Source: Corynebacterium nuruki S6-4 (GTDB lineage Bacteria > Actinomycetota > Actinomycetes > Mycobacteriales > Mycobacteriaceae). Taken from it: a DNA stretch of 64,000 nucleotides. This document shows positions 1 through 8,832 of this stretch, piece by piece (position 1 is the first letter of the stretch; every line of letters starts with the position of its first letter). Position numbers and translations under genes: made by a program. Below the pieces are notes generated by a model that did not search any database, was not told the DNA's origin, and saw only the letters and a list, made by a program, of their open reading frames with translations. The stretch spans positions 1,364,001-1,428,000 of the forward strand of contig NZ_CP042429.1 in the NCBI RefSeq assembly GCF_007970465.1, in the 5' to 3' direction.

Positions 1-102
1 GATCCCGCGTGGATCCCGCACAGGTCCCGTGCGTCCGGTAGCTCCGATCGTCGCAGAACCGCGGCGTCCGCGCGAGAACCCGCTCCCCCTGGCACCCCCT
101 CC

Positions 103-108
103 TAGAAT
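103..108 (+). promoter_or_regulatory. -10 box of leaderless MarR gene
   Basis: TAGAAT lies 7 nt before the ATG at 116, so transcription should begin at or next to the start codon. No Shine-Dalgarno sequence precedes this ATG. This supports 116 as the start rather than the upstream in-frame codons. Confidence 0.6.
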
Positions 109-115
109 GCGGACC

Positions 116-592
116 ATGACCCCGACGACACCGTCCGCACCCCCGACCGACCCCGTCACGGCGGTCGCCCGGGCCCTCACCGACATCTCCCGCGGACGCA
201 CCTACCCGGCGCCGCGCCTGCTCAGCCCGACCGCGGCGACGGTGGTCTCCACTCTCCAGCTCACCGGACCCCGCCGAATCACGGATCTCGCGGAGATCGC
301 GGGCGTCACCCAGCCCTCGATGACGAGTCTGGTCACCACCCTCGAAAAATCCGGCCTGGTCCGCCGCGACCACGACCCCTCCGACCGCCGGGCGGTGCTC
401 GTCTCCGTCACCGACGAGGGTGCCGCCCGCTCCGAGGCGCACGTCGCCGGACGCACCGCCGCCCTCGCGGAGCTGGTCGCCGAACTGCCGGACACCGATC
501 TGGGCGTCCTGCAGCGTGCCCTGCCGGCCCTGCAGCGGCTGGCGGAGCTCAACCACGGCCGGCTCAGAACCGCGGACTCCCCATCAACATAG
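116..592 (+). CDS. MarR-family transcriptional regulator
   Basis: A 158-residue winged-helix DNA-binding protein of the MarR family. The recognition helix region (about residues 54-80, ITDLAEIAGVTQPSMTSLVTTLE) is followed by the wing with the family signature DPSDRRAVLVSVTDEG at about 87-103. MarR proteins usually dimerise and repress neighbouring efflux or stress genes until an aromatic or phenolic ligand binds. The start at 116 was chosen because a -10 box sits 7 nt upstream (leaderless). The gene lies just before a FUSC-type membrane gene, a family linked to export of aromatic compounds, and a palindrome overlaps its stop codon. Control of that gene is therefore likely but inferred. Confidence 0.85.
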   Translation: MTPTTPSAPPTDPVTAVARALTDISRGRTYPAPRLLSPTAATVVSTLQLTGPRRITDLAEIAGVTQPSMTSLVTTLEKSGLVRRDHDPSDRRAVLVSVTDEGAARSEAHVAGRTAALAELVAELPDTDLGVLQRALPALQRLAELNHGRLRTADSPST

Positions 593-610
593 ACAGTTCT
601 ATATAAGATG
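589..610 (+). promoter_or_regulatory. Candidate MarR operator and promoter
   Basis: ATAGA-CAGT-TCTAT (589-602) is a perfect 5-bp-arm palindrome overlapping the MarR stop codon. A TAAGAT -10 box follows at 605-610. The palindrome covers the position expected for the -35 region, so a bound repressor would block transcription of the FUSC gene. The palindrome is seen; the identity of the regulator is inferred. Confidence 0.5.
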
Positions 611-663
611 CGTATTCTTCTCCGCGGCAGACACACCGGACCGGACGGAGGACAGGAACGCAC

Positions 664-2925
664 GTGGGGACCAGGACAGTGCGCATCAGGCACCGGCTCA
701 TCGCCTTCGACCCCGGAATGAGCGGCGCCCTCACCGCCGTCCGCACCTTCGTCGGCATGGGGACAGCCGTCCTCGTCGCCTATGTCTGGCTGGAGATCTC
801 CTACCGCATCTGGCCGGGGACCGCCGGCACCTCCCAGGCCCGCTACGGTCACAACGCCATGGTCATGGCCCTGGCCGGGGTATCCGGTCTCATGTGCGCC
901 GTCCAGAACGCCGGGGAGAAGCGACGCTCCAGCTGCATCACGATGCTCTTCCAGCCCGCCCCGCTGCTCGTCGGCGTGGCCCTGTCCGTCCTCACCGTCC
1001 CCTACCACTGGCTCGGCGTGTTCGGCATGGTCTTCGCGGTCGTCCTGGGCGTCTACGCCCGCCGCCTCGTGCCGGTCATCGGGCCGCGGGCGAACATGTA
1101 CGGCACCCTGTTCTTCGCCGGCTGGTTCACCGGCTTCCTGGGTCGGGGTGCCATCGCCGAGGACAGCCTGCCGGGGATCGCCCTCGCCCTCTGGATTGTC
1201 GCGGCCGCCGGCCTGGTTCTCAAGGTGACCCTGTACCCGTGGCTCGGCCGCGGGACCTTCCGCCGCACCGTCCGGACGGCCGTCGCCCGGGGACAGGACG
1301 TCCTCGCCTTCGCCGCCGACGCGGTCACCGGGGCGTCCGACCACCACGACGACGCCGACCGGGGCCGCGCGCTCGTCTCCGCCCTCAATGACGCGGCCCT
1401 CACCGTCGACGGCATGACCGCCACCGACGACGCCCCGCCGGGCTCGACGCCCACCGCATCCACCGGGGCCTGCTCGCCCTGGAGATCCCGGCACAGCACC
1501 TGGCCCGCACCGGCCTGCACATGACATGACCCCGGAGACCCTCCCGGGCCCCGTCCGGGTCCTCATCGAACAGGGGCTGCGCCTGCTCGCCACCGGCCGG
1601 GACGCCGAGGGCACCGCACTGCTCGACGATCTGCGCGACCATCCCCGCGTCACGGCCTGGGCGACTACCGGCGCCGGCTGGTCGACAACATCGCCGTCGA
1701 GGCCCACCTCTTCGCGGACGCCGCCTCCTCACTCACCGCCCTCTCCTCCCCCGGCGGCAGAGACGACAGGGACGACGGGGACGACAGCGGTAACGGGGAC
1801 GACGCCTTCACCTCGCAGATCACCCTCGTCGCCGGGAAGGTGAAGGGGTCCGCGGCCGTCGCGGAGAACACCCCACGGTTCGGCGGCCACCGGCACTCCG
1901 CCACCGCCCGGCTCCGCCTCCACCCGGAGAACCAGGTCGCCACCCGGCTGGCGGCGGCCGCGGTCGTCGCCGCCGTCGTCGGCTCATTCATCAACGAATC
2001 ACGGTTCTACTGGGCGCTCATCGGCGCCTTCACCGTCTTCAACTCGACGAACACCACCCGGGAACAGATCGTGAAGTCGGTGACCCGTGTGGTCGGGACC
2101 TTCGTCGGCATCATCATCGGCGCCGGTCTCGCCCACGCCATCGGCATGAGCGTGTGGGCGGTGCCCGTCATCTGCCTGGTGATGGCCGTCGGCATCAGTC
2201 TGGCGAAGGTCGACTACTTCTTCTGTGCCCTGGGCATCACGATCTCCGTGTCACTGATGTACGAGCAGCTCGGCACCTTCACGGACATGCTGCTGGTCAC
2301 CCGGCTCGTCGAGACGTTGGTCGGCGTCCTGTGCGCGACCGCGGCGTCCCTGCTGATCTTCCCGGTCCGCACCGGCCGGGCGGTGACGGTCGGGTGGGAC
2401 GCCTTCCTCGAATCCATGGACAACCTGCTGGACGCCACGGAACGTGCCCTGGCCGGCACCCCGGAGGAGCAGAAGGCTGCCCGGGGCGGGATCCCGCAGG
2501 AGATCCGGAACATGGAGAACGCCCGGTTCCAGGTGACCGCCGCCGCCAATGCGGTCCCCGGCTGGATGCCGGTCCCGGCGTCCCTGCGGTACCCGGCGAC
2601 GACCTATGAACGCGCCTCGCAGGTGACGCGGCTCGTCGTCGTCGACATCCTCGGCCCCGGCGTGCAGCAGGACTACCGGGAGGAGGTGCTCGGTGAGCTC
2701 CGGGAGAGCCGTCACCGGCTGGAAGGGTACTTCTCCGGCCCCCGCGACGACGACGCTGCCGGCCCGGGCAGCACAGTCGGGCAGGCGTCGCCGACGGTGG
2801 ACGGCTCCGCCCCCGAAGCACCCGCCGACGGCCGGACCCTCGCGACGTTCTCCCACCTCGGGATCCTGCGCACCGCCGTCGACGATCTCGGGCGCCCCCA
2901 CCTCACCCCGACCCGGGCCGCCTGA
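664..2925 (+). pseudogene. FUSC-family membrane protein, three apparent frameshifts
   Basis: Translated piecewise, this encodes a protein of about 750 residues with two membrane domains, each a block of hydrophobic helices followed by a soluble region. This is the layout of FUSC/aromatic-acid-exporter proteins. The start is GTG 664 with GGAGGA at 647-652. Frame 1 holds until about 1435, then homology-like sequence (AGLDAHRIHRG) continues in frame 3 to a stop at 1527-1529. It then runs in frame 2 (MTPETLPGPVRVL) to about 1660, and returns to frame 1 (DYRRRLVDNIAVEAH) through the second membrane domain to 2925. Each shift is in the same direction and equals loss of one base, so three losses restore the frame. 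The first lies at a CCCC run. This could be real decay or assembly error. Confidence 0.7.
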
Positions 2926-2934
2926 CCGGCGCTG

Positions 2935-3366
2935 CTACTCCCCCTTCGCGGCAGACTTCAGGCCGCGGCCCGCGAGCAGCGCGGTGACACCCACGCCGGC
3001 GGTGAGTCCGGACAGTCCGAAGGACAGCACGGAGGTCAGCAGCGAGGAGCGCACGTTCGCCGCCATCAGGGCGGTCTGCCGCTCCGGGGCGTCCATCGGA
3101 AGCTCTGCGAAGGGCTTGCCGCCGGTCATGGCCAGGGCGTGCTTGTTGACGATGTCCGCCTGGGCGTAGGCGGTGAACGGATCCGCGACCTTCTTCCCGG
3201 CGAGCTTCTTCACGTCGTCGTGGACGGTGATGTTCTCGGCGAGAAGCTCCTTGCGGATCAGCACCCAGCTGCCGGCGGCGGCGGTGAGGAAGCCGGCTCC
3301 GAGTGCGGAGACGGCGCGTCCGGCGCGGCGGGTGGTGCGGAGGTTACGGGTGCGGTTGGTGCTCAT
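2935..3366 (-). CDS. Small hypothetical membrane protein
   Basis: A protein of about 143 residues with two hydrophobic segments. One is near the N terminus (AVSALGAGFLTAAAGSWVLI) and one near the C terminus (LLTSVLSFGLSGLTAGVGVTALLAG). They are separated by a soluble stretch rich in Ala, Asp and Lys. I do not recognise a functional domain; the topology suggests a hairpin-type envelope protein. It is convergent with the FUSC gene, with 9 nt between the stops. The ATG at 3366 follows GGA at a short distance; an ATG at 3378 is an alternative start. Confidence 0.65.
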   Translation of the reverse strand: MSTNRTRNLRTTRRAGRAVSALGAGFLTAAAGSWVLIRKELLAENITVHDDVKKLAGKKVADPFTAYAQADIVNKHALAMTGGKPFAELPMDAPERQTALMAANVRSSLLTSVLSFGLSGLTAGVGVTALLAGRGLKSAAKGE

Positions 3367-3501
3367 GGGTCCTGTCATTCCTTTACGGTCCGTTACTGTC
3401 TGTCGGTCTCCGGTGTACCACCGGCCGGGCAGATAGTCGACACGTCAACTACTTTTTGTGGTGCAACTCATAGCGGCCGGACACGACGCCCACCTGCAGG
3501 T

Positions 3502-3530
3502 TTGTGGAAAACATCCGGAACGGGTAGATT
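3502..3530 (+). promoter_or_regulatory. Promoter of first tRNA-Ala
   Basis: TTGTGG and TAGATT are separated by 17 nt and end 48 nt before the mature tRNA. This is close to the housekeeping sigma consensus. Confidence 0.6.
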
Positions 3531-3578
3531 TTCGATCCGTTCGCAACGATGTCCGCGTGATGCGGTCGGACGGCGTAC

Positions 3579-3654
3579 GGGGCTATGGCGCAGCTGGTAG
3601 CGCACCACACTGGCAGTGTGGGGGTCAGGGGTTCGAATCCCCTTAGCTCCACCA
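3579..3654 (+). tRNA. tRNA-Ala(GGC), copy 1
   Basis: A 76-nt cloverleaf. The acceptor GGGGCTA pairs with TAGCTCC with one G-T pair. The anticodon stem is CCACA/TGTGG with loop CTGGCAG, so the anticodon is GGC (Ala, GCC codon). The T arm is AGGGG-TTCGAAT-CCCCT and CCA is encoded. It is identical over its full length to the copy at 5556-5631. Confidence 0.97.
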
Positions 3655-3657
3655 CCC

Positions 3658-3695
3658 GGAAACCCCGGTCAGACGGACGTCTGGCCGGGGTTTCC
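3658..3695 (+). terminator. Intrinsic terminator after tRNA-Ala copy 1
   Basis: GGAAACCCCGG pairs with CCGGGGTTTCC around an inner stem CAGAC/GTCTG, beginning 4 nt after the CCA end. The long GC stem and terminal T run fit Rho-independent termination. Confidence 0.8.
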
Positions 3696-3709
3696 TGCTG
3701 TCCCGGCGC

Positions 3710-3775
3710 GCAGATACTGCACTCCCTGTCACCGCCAACCGGGCGGCAGCGGTGACAGCCGGTGCAGTATCCGCC
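3710..3775. repeat. Intergenic palindrome, family B copy 1
   Basis: GATACTGCAC and GTGCAGTATC form the outer arms. An inner pair, CTGTCACCGC/GCGGTGACAG, extends the hairpin. The same outer sequence and a similar loop recur at 31086-31168. It sits between the tRNA terminator and the end of the convergent esterase gene, so it may also help terminate the latter. Confidence 0.75.
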
Positions 3776-3780
3776 GGTCG

Positions 3781-5352
3781 CTACCCGCCGAAGACCGCGG
3801 CCCAGGCCGCCCGGCGCTCCCCCAGCGGATCCTGCTGCAGCACACACTCCTCATCGAGCACCTGCACGGTCCGGTCCGCCGCACGGTAGACCGGCCAGGC
3901 GGCGTCCGGAACCCCGTCCCGGGCGAAGGCGAGCCACCGGTCCATCACCTGCTCCGAGAAGGCGATGTCACGGTCGGCCTCCCCCGTGCCGCCGGCGCCT
4001 TCCGCCGCCAGCACCGCACGGATCCGGCCGAAGACGTACGGGATCTCCTGGCCGTGGGTCGCACCCAGCGCACCGAACCGCGGATCCTGCGACACATAGT
4101 CGAACCGGTAGGCCCAGGTGGGCGCCACCGCACCATGGGCGTCCGCCACGACGGTGGCCGGGTACCAGAACAACAGGTCACCACCGACGCGCGCGGCCTC
4201 CACCGGATCCGGGAAGCCCGGGTAGGTGGCCAGCAGGTCCGGCACCGCCGGCTTCTCCCCCAGGTGCCGGCGGACCGTGTCCGGATACACCGGCAGGATC
4301 TCCGCCCCGGACTTCTGCGCCCCGACGAGGAACAGCAGGCCCTCATGCTCATTCGTCCCGATGATGAGCGGCACCCGGGCCTGCCGTCCCGACGCGAAGG
4401 TCCGGAGAACCGGCTCCGGCAGGGACTCCCCGTCGATGCACGGGCCGTAGAGGACGGTCCCCGGCGCCTCGACGGCACCGACACCGGCCAGCTTCCCGAC
4501 CGTGGCGAGCAGCTCGTCCTGCGTGGCCGACAGCAGTGCCCGGCCGAGATCGGCGTCGGTGGCGGCGTCCGGCGCGAGAAGTTCGGCGAACCGTCGCGCC
4601 CAGCGCTCCTGGGACGCCGCCCCGGTGCCCGCCACCGCCGGTGATTCGGCGATGACGCGGTGGAACAGTCCCCGCGCGTCAGGCATGCACATCAGCGCGA
4701 GCACCGACGAGCCGCCGGCCGACTCCCCGAACACGGTCACGTTGTCCGGATCCCCGCCGAAGGCCGCGATGTTGTCACGGATCCAGGTGAGCGCGGCGAT
4801 CTGGTCGTGGAGCCCGGTGTTCGACTCGAACACCGGCCCGTCGGAGGTGGACAGCGCCGAGAAGTCGAGGAACCCCCACGGGCCGACACGGTAGTTCACC
4901 GTCACCACGACGACGTCGCCGCGCTCCGCCAGGTGGCGTCCGTCGTAGTTGCGGGACGCCCCGACCGTGAACGCCCCACCGTAGATCCACACCATGACAG
5001 GCAGACCGGACGCCGTCTCCCCGGCCTCGCCGGCCGGTCGGACAATGTTGAGGGTCAGGCAGTCCTCGTCGATGTCGGGAGTGCTCCCCGGACTGTCGCC
5101 GACCCCGCCCATGGCCTCCGACATCGGCTGCTGCATCGGCGAGTGACCCCACTGCGTGGCCGCCAGGGGTTCGCTCCGGGGCGACACGGGCTGTGGCCGA
5201 CGGAACCGCAGCTCCCCGACCGGCGGGGCGGCGTAGGGCACCCCGTACCAGGCCTCCGTGCCCGTCTCGCCCGCCTGGCCTGGCGGGGCCGACTGGGCCG
5301 CGCCGGTCACCGGCCCTGCGGTCGTGCTGACGGTCAGTCGGTCATCCTGCAT
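3781..5352 (-). CDS. Type B carboxylesterase
   Basis: A 523-residue alpha/beta-hydrolase of the carboxylesterase type B (PnbA-like) family that hydrolyses carboxylic esters. Visible features are EDCLTLNI (97-104), the oxyanion-hole YGGAF (124-128), and the nucleophile elbow GESAGGSS with Ser211. The acid residue lies in the NEHEGLLF region and the catalytic His in THGQEIPYVFG. No signal peptide is seen, so it is probably cytoplasmic. The ATG at 5352 was chosen because GAGGAG lies 6 nt upstream and family homology starts there. The gene lies between two identical tRNA-Ala genes, which hints at arrival by recombination at a tRNA gene. The substrate cannot be read from the sequence. Confidence 0.9.
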   Translation of the reverse strand: MQDDRLTVSTTAGPVTGAAQSAPPGQAGETGTEAWYGVPYAAPPVGELRFRRPQPVSPRSEPLAATQWGHSPMQQPMSEAMGGVGDSPGSTPDIDEDCLTLNIVRPAGEAGETASGLPVMVWIYGGAFTVGASRNYDGRHLAERGDVVVVTVNYRVGPWGFLDFSALSTSDGPVFESNTGLHDQIAALTWIRDNIAAFGGDPDNVTVFGESAGGSSVLALMCMPDARGLFHRVIAESPAVAGTGAASQERWARRFAELLAPDAATDADLGRALLSATQDELLATVGKLAGVGAVEAPGTVLYGPCIDGESLPEPVLRTFASGRQARVPLIIGTNEHEGLLFLVGAQKSGAEILPVYPDTVRRHLGEKPAVPDLLATYPGFPDPVEAARVGGDLLFWYPATVVADAHGAVAPTWAYRFDYVSQDPRFGALGATHGQEIPYVFGRIRAVLAAEGAGGTGEADRDIAFSEQVMDRWLAFARDGVPDAAWPVYRAADRTVQVLDEECVLQQDPLGERRAAWAAVFGG

Positions 5353-5476
5353 CCTGTGCTCCTCGAGGTCGACGGCGTACGGTAGCCGGAACCTTACTGA
5401 CCCGAAACGACCTCCGCATGAATTCCGGTTCAGTTCTCGCCGGGCACCCATCGGACAGCCCACGCCACCTGCCCGT

Positions 5477-5506
5477 TTGTCGTCACAGCACCGGGTGTTG
5501 TACGTT
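5477..5506 (+). promoter_or_regulatory. Promoter of second tRNA-Ala
   Basis: TTGTCG and TACGTT are separated by 18 nt, ending 49 nt before the mature tRNA. The position matches that of the promoter of copy 1, although the surrounding sequence differs. Confidence 0.5.
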
Positions 5507-5555
5507 ATTCCCCGATCGCAGTGCGGTTCCGGAGTTCCGGGACAGTCGTGCTTTC

Positions 5556-5631
5556 GGGGCTATGGCGCAGCTGGTAGCGCACCACACTGGCAGTGTGGGG
5601 GTCAGGGGTTCGAATCCCCTTAGCTCCACCA
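5556..5631 (+). tRNA. tRNA-Ala(GGC), copy 2
   Basis: It is identical in all 76 positions to the tRNA at 3579-3654, including the GGC anticodon and encoded CCA. Similarity continues into the terminator but not into the promoter. Confidence 0.97.
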
Positions 5632-5634
5632 CTC

Positions 5635-5673
5635 GGAAACCCCGGTCGGACGAGAGTCCGGCCGGGGTTTTCC
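5635..5673 (+). terminator. Intrinsic terminator after tRNA-Ala copy 2
   Basis: GGAAACCCCGG pairs with CCGGGGTTTTCC around GGAC/GTCC. It is similar to the terminator of copy 1 but differs in the loop. Confidence 0.8.
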
Positions 5674-5740
5674 GCGTATACGACAAAATGTGTGTCTTTC
5701 ACCGGCGCGTCACCGTGTCATCGGCCGACCCGGCCGGAGT

Positions 5741-5809
5741 TGTCCCGAGCCGACCCGATTCTGCACTTCCGGTCCGACGGAACTGACCGATCCGGGTCAA
5801 CTCGGGTCA
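5741..5809. repeat. Intergenic palindrome, family D copy 1
   Basis: The left arm CCCGAGCCGACCCGATT pairs imperfectly with the right arm GATCCGGGTCAACTCGGG. The right arm matches the 17-bp arms of the palindrome at 37550-37606. It lies in the 208-bp gap between tRNA-Ala and the cstA operon end. Confidence 0.7.
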
Positions 5810-5839
5810 CCACGACGTCCTCGGAATAACCGGCCGGTC

Positions 5840-6034
5840 TCAGCAGCAGCGGCCCTCCGGGTGGGCGTCCTCATGGGCGTAGCGGTGCCGCCAGTATTCG
5901 CGTTCGCTCATGGGGTCGCCCCCGGGCTGGGTACGCCGGTGCCAGGCGAGGTAGTTGCGGTACTGACCGCCGCCCAGCAGACCCTCGAGGTAATCGCGGA
6001 CGCCGAGCAGCCGCCGCCCCGGTCCGGCGCCCAT
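5840..6034 (-). CDS. YbdD/YjiX-family small protein
   Basis: A 64-residue cytoplasmic protein with the pattern YLEGLLGGGQYRNYLAWHRR followed by PMSEREYWRHR. This is typical of the small proteins encoded directly after cstA/btsT-type pyruvate or peptide carriers. Its ATG at 6034 begins 1 nt after the cstA stop codon (TGACATG), so translation is probably coupled. Its molecular role is not established for the family; the constant pairing suggests an accessory function for the transporter. A terminal pair of cysteines (RCC) is notable. Confidence 0.85.
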   Translation of the reverse strand: MGAGPGRRLLGVRDYLEGLLGGGQYRNYLAWHRRTQPGGDPMSEREYWRHRYAHEDAHPEGRCC

Positions 6035-6035
6035 G

Positions 6036-8291
6036 TCAGACCCCCGCCTTCCGGGCGACGTCGGCCGTGGGACCGGATCCGCCTGCCTCGTAGTCCTCCC
6101 ACTCCTTGACCAGTGCCTTCTCCGACGGGGTGGCGATGATGCCGGCCGGAGCATAGATCTTCGAGGGGACCTCGGGATCCTCGGTGGTGTCCGGACGGTG
6201 CGTGCGCACGTTCCTGATGGTCACCAGCACCGCGGCGACGACGACGATCAGCGTGAGCACCAGGAATACCACGGAGAGCGTGCCCTGCACCGCGGTGTTA
6301 CGGATGACCGCCTCCATCTCGGAGACCGACTTCGATGTCCCGAAGGAGGTGGCGCCGGAGTCCAGTGCATCCCGGTAGGCACGGTTCTGCGCGAAGTACC
6401 CCACGGAGGGCACCGTGGAGAAGATCTTGTACAGCGAGGCCACGGTCGTGATGATCACGGTCGCCACGGTCGGCAGGATCACCACCCAGAGGTACCTGGG
6501 CGCGCGTTTGGCCACGATGGCCATGACCACGGACAACGCGATCGCCGCGAGCAACTGGTTAGAGATGCCGAACAGCGGGAAGAACGTGTTGATGCCGCCC
6601 AGGGGGTCAGTGACGCCGAGGACCAGGATGTATCCCCAGCCGGCCACCATGATCGCCGTCGCGATCCAGGAGCCGATCCGCCAGGAGTTGTCCTTGAACT
6701 TCGGGATGAAGTTGCCGATGGCGTCCTGGAGCATGAAGCGGGACACGCGGGTGCCGGCGTCCACGGCGGTCAGGATGAACAGTGCCTCGAACATGATGGC
6801 GAAGTGGTACCAGAAACCCATCATCGCGGTGCCGCCGAACCACTGATGCATGATGTGGGAGATGCCCACGGCCAGGGTCGGTGCGCCACCGGTACGGGAG
6901 ACCACGGAATCCTCCCCCACGTTGTCGGCGATGTCGTTCAGCGTGCCCGCGTCCAGGTGGACACCGGTCAGACCCAGGGAGTTCACGAACTGGACGGCAC
7001 CCTCCACGGTGCCGCCGGTCGCGCCGGCGCCGGAGTTCATGGCGAAGTACACGCCACGGTCGATGGACAGGGCGGCCACAAGTGCCATGATCGCCACGAA
7101 GGACTCCATCAGCATGCCGCCGTAGCCCAGGAAGCGGGTCTGGCGTTCCTTCTGCACCAGCTTCGGGGTGGTGCCGGAGGAGATCAGCGCGTGGAACCCG
7201 GACAAGGCGCCGCAGGCGATAGTGACGAAGAGGAACGGGAAGAGGGATCCGGCGACCACGGGGCCGTCGTCGCGCATCGCGAACTCGCCGAGCTTGGGTA
7301 CCTCGAGGTCGGGGTGGACCACCAGGATCGCGATGGCCAGCAGGGCGATGACGCCGATCTTCATGAACGTGGAGAGGTAGTCACGCGGTGCCAGCAGGAA
7401 CCACACCGGCAGGATCGCCGCGATGAAGCCGTAGATGATGATGCACCAGGCGAGGGTGGTCTTGTTCAGCGTGAAGAAATCGGCGCCCCAGGAGGTCTCG
7501 GCGACCCAGCGGCCGGAAATGATGGCGGCCATCAGCAGCACGAAGCCGATGATGGAGACCTCCAGGACGCGGCCCGGGCGGATGAAGCGCAGGTAAAGCC
7601 CCATCAGGATGGCGATCGGGATGGTCAGACCCACCGAGTACACTCCCCAGGCGGACTCGGCGAGGGAGTTCACGACGACCAGCGCCAGGATGGCGGTGAT
7701 GATGACCATGATCAGCAGGGTCGCAATGATCGCTGCGGTGCCGCCGATCACGCCGAGCTCGTCACGGGCCATCTGCCCCAGGGAACGACCGCCGCGCCGC
7801 ATGGAGAAGAACATGACCAGGTAGTCCTGGACGGCACCGGCGAGCACCACACCCGCCACGATCCAGATGGTTCCGGGCAGGTAGCCCATCTGCGCGGCGA
7901 GCACGGGACCGACCAGCGGGCCGGCTCCGGCGATGGCGGCGAAGTGGTGCCCGAAGAGCACGCGCCGGTCGGTGGGCATGTAGTCCTGGCCGTTGTCGTG
8001 GACCTCGGCCGGGGTGGCGCGCTTGTCGTCCGGCCTGGTGATGTGCCGCTCGATGTACTTCGAGTAGAACCGGTACGCGATCAGGTACGTGCACACCGAG
8101 GCGAACACGAACCAGACGGCGTTGATGCTCTCCCCTCGGGAGAGGGCCAGTACGCCCCAGGCGACGCCACCCAACAGGGCGATCAGCACCCAGATGATGA
8201 TCTTGGTGGGAGTCCATTTCCTGGACTCCGCCTCAAGGACTTCCGGCTCGACGGCTGCCGGTGGGGTCCCCTCTGCGATTGCGTGAGACAC
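6036..8291 (-). CDS. cstA: CstA-family carbon starvation transporter
   Basis: A 751-residue polytopic inner-membrane protein with about 16-18 hydrophobic segments. It belongs to the CstA family, which takes up pyruvate or peptides under carbon limitation. Family landmarks include FGHHFAAIAGAGPLVGPVLAAQMGYLPG near the N terminus, MFFSMRRGGRSLGQMARDELG, and the late segment FPLFGISNQLLAAIAL. The GTG start at 8291 has AGGAGG 6 nt upstream; an upstream in-frame extension lacks membrane or family features. The small YbdD-type gene follows 1 nt after the stop. A 12-bp palindrome lies in the upstream region, but no clear CRP-type (GlxR) site was found there. Confidence 0.93.
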   Translation of the reverse strand: MSHAIAEGTPPAAVEPEVLEAESRKWTPTKIIIWVLIALLGGVAWGVLALSRGESINAVWFVFASVCTYLIAYRFYSKYIERHITRPDDKRATPAEVHDNGQDYMPTDRRVLFGHHFAAIAGAGPLVGPVLAAQMGYLPGTIWIVAGVVLAGAVQDYLVMFFSMRRGGRSLGQMARDELGVIGGTAAIIATLLIMVIITAILALVVVNSLAESAWGVYSVGLTIPIAILMGLYLRFIRPGRVLEVSIIGFVLLMAAIISGRWVAETSWGADFFTLNKTTLAWCIIIYGFIAAILPVWFLLAPRDYLSTFMKIGVIALLAIAILVVHPDLEVPKLGEFAMRDDGPVVAGSLFPFLFVTIACGALSGFHALISSGTTPKLVQKERQTRFLGYGGMLMESFVAIMALVAALSIDRGVYFAMNSGAGATGGTVEGAVQFVNSLGLTGVHLDAGTLNDIADNVGEDSVVSRTGGAPTLAVGISHIMHQWFGGTAMMGFWYHFAIMFEALFILTAVDAGTRVSRFMLQDAIGNFIPKFKDNSWRIGSWIATAIMVAGWGYILVLGVTDPLGGINTFFPLFGISNQLLAAIALSVVMAIVAKRAPRYLWVVILPTVATVIITTVASLYKIFSTVPSVGYFAQNRAYRDALDSGATSFGTSKSVSEMEAVIRNTAVQGTLSVVFLVLTLIVVVAAVLVTIRNVRTHRPDTTEDPEVPSKIYAPAGIIATPSEKALVKEWEDYEAGGSGPTADVARKAGV

Positions 8292-8348
8292 GCTTCCTCC
8301 TAGGGATGCTGACTGAGAGATGATAACGCCACATGTACGGCCTGATAC

Positions 8349-8360
8349 CGATACATATCG
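8349..8360. promoter_or_regulatory. Palindrome upstream of cstA
   Basis: CGATA-CA-TATCG is a perfect 5-bp-arm palindrome about 58 bp upstream of the cstA start. A partial upstream echo, GATACCGATA, overlaps it. It could be an operator; the regulator is unknown. Confidence 0.4.
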
Positions 8361-8545
8361 TTTCACCGTAACGCAGATCACTCTTGCATCGGAAACCTTT
8401 CCAGCCGGTGCAGATCACTGCGTCACAGAACCGTACCGAGATGCTGCCCCGGGTCGACGTACCCGTGCACCTGTCGGACCCCGGCCGGCGGGAAGACCCG
8501 GTCCATGTCACCGCGGGTCCACGCTCCGGGTGGCGGACGCCGTGG

Positions 8546-8632
8546 CAGCGCATCTGTCCGTCCGGCAGACCAAAAGTGCCCCGACAACCCAGGTGAACGA
8601 CGTTTTGGTCTGCCGGACGGACAGATGCGCTG
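8546..8632. repeat. Intergenic palindrome, family A copy 1 (30-bp perfect arms)
   Basis: Positions 8546-8575 and 8603-8632 are perfect reverse complements over 30 bp (outer end CAGCGCATCTGTCC). They enclose a 27-nt loop. A second copy with degenerate inner arms and the same loop in the opposite orientation is at 30955-31046. No transposase accompanies it. Confidence 0.9.
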
Positions 8633-8713
8633 ACAGCCGAGGCCCGGACCAGGAAGCCGGCGACCGGACCTGCCCCACACCCCGTCCCGGTCGCCGGATT
8701 CCCGGTCATCGAC

Positions 8714-8776
8714 GAGGATGCGCCGACTTTTCCGCCGGACGCTGCCACGGAAGTCCGGATTTGTCGGCGCATCCTC
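8714..8776. repeat. Intergenic palindrome, family E
   Basis: GAGGATGCGCCGAC (8714-8727) and GTCGGCGCATCCTC (8763-8776) are perfect 14-bp arms. A nested CCGGAC/GTCCGG pair lies inside. Only one copy is seen in this window. It resembles the other palindrome families in size and placement. Confidence 0.8.
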
Positions 8777-8832
8777 CGGACCGCCACCCGCAGGGACCCT
8801 CCGGAGCTGCACCCGTCGGCATCCCCCGCTGC

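Larger units (their letters stand above)
8292..8832. other. 541-bp region: cstA upstream and two palindromes
   Basis: The region holds the cstA leader and promoter area near 8300-8420, where the only structured element seen is the palindrome at 8349-8360. The long palindromes at 8546-8632 and 8714-8776 lie further right. No convincing gene is visible on either strand. Confidence 0.6.

Noticed and set aside
202..1707. 501-codon minus-strand frame across the MarR and FUSC genes
   Set aside because: It has no domain and crosses two genes of opposite strand; a shadow frame kept open by high GC.
6033..8303. Long open frame (756 codons) on the plus strand opposite cstA
   Set aside because: It is the antisense shadow of a GC-rich gene: its composition is Gly/Asp/Gln/His-rich without domains, and cstA on the other strand is clear.
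8292..8420. CRP/GlxR site upstream of cstA
   Set aside because: Half sites such as GTCACAG occur, but no pair at the correct TGTGA-N6-TCACA spacing was found.
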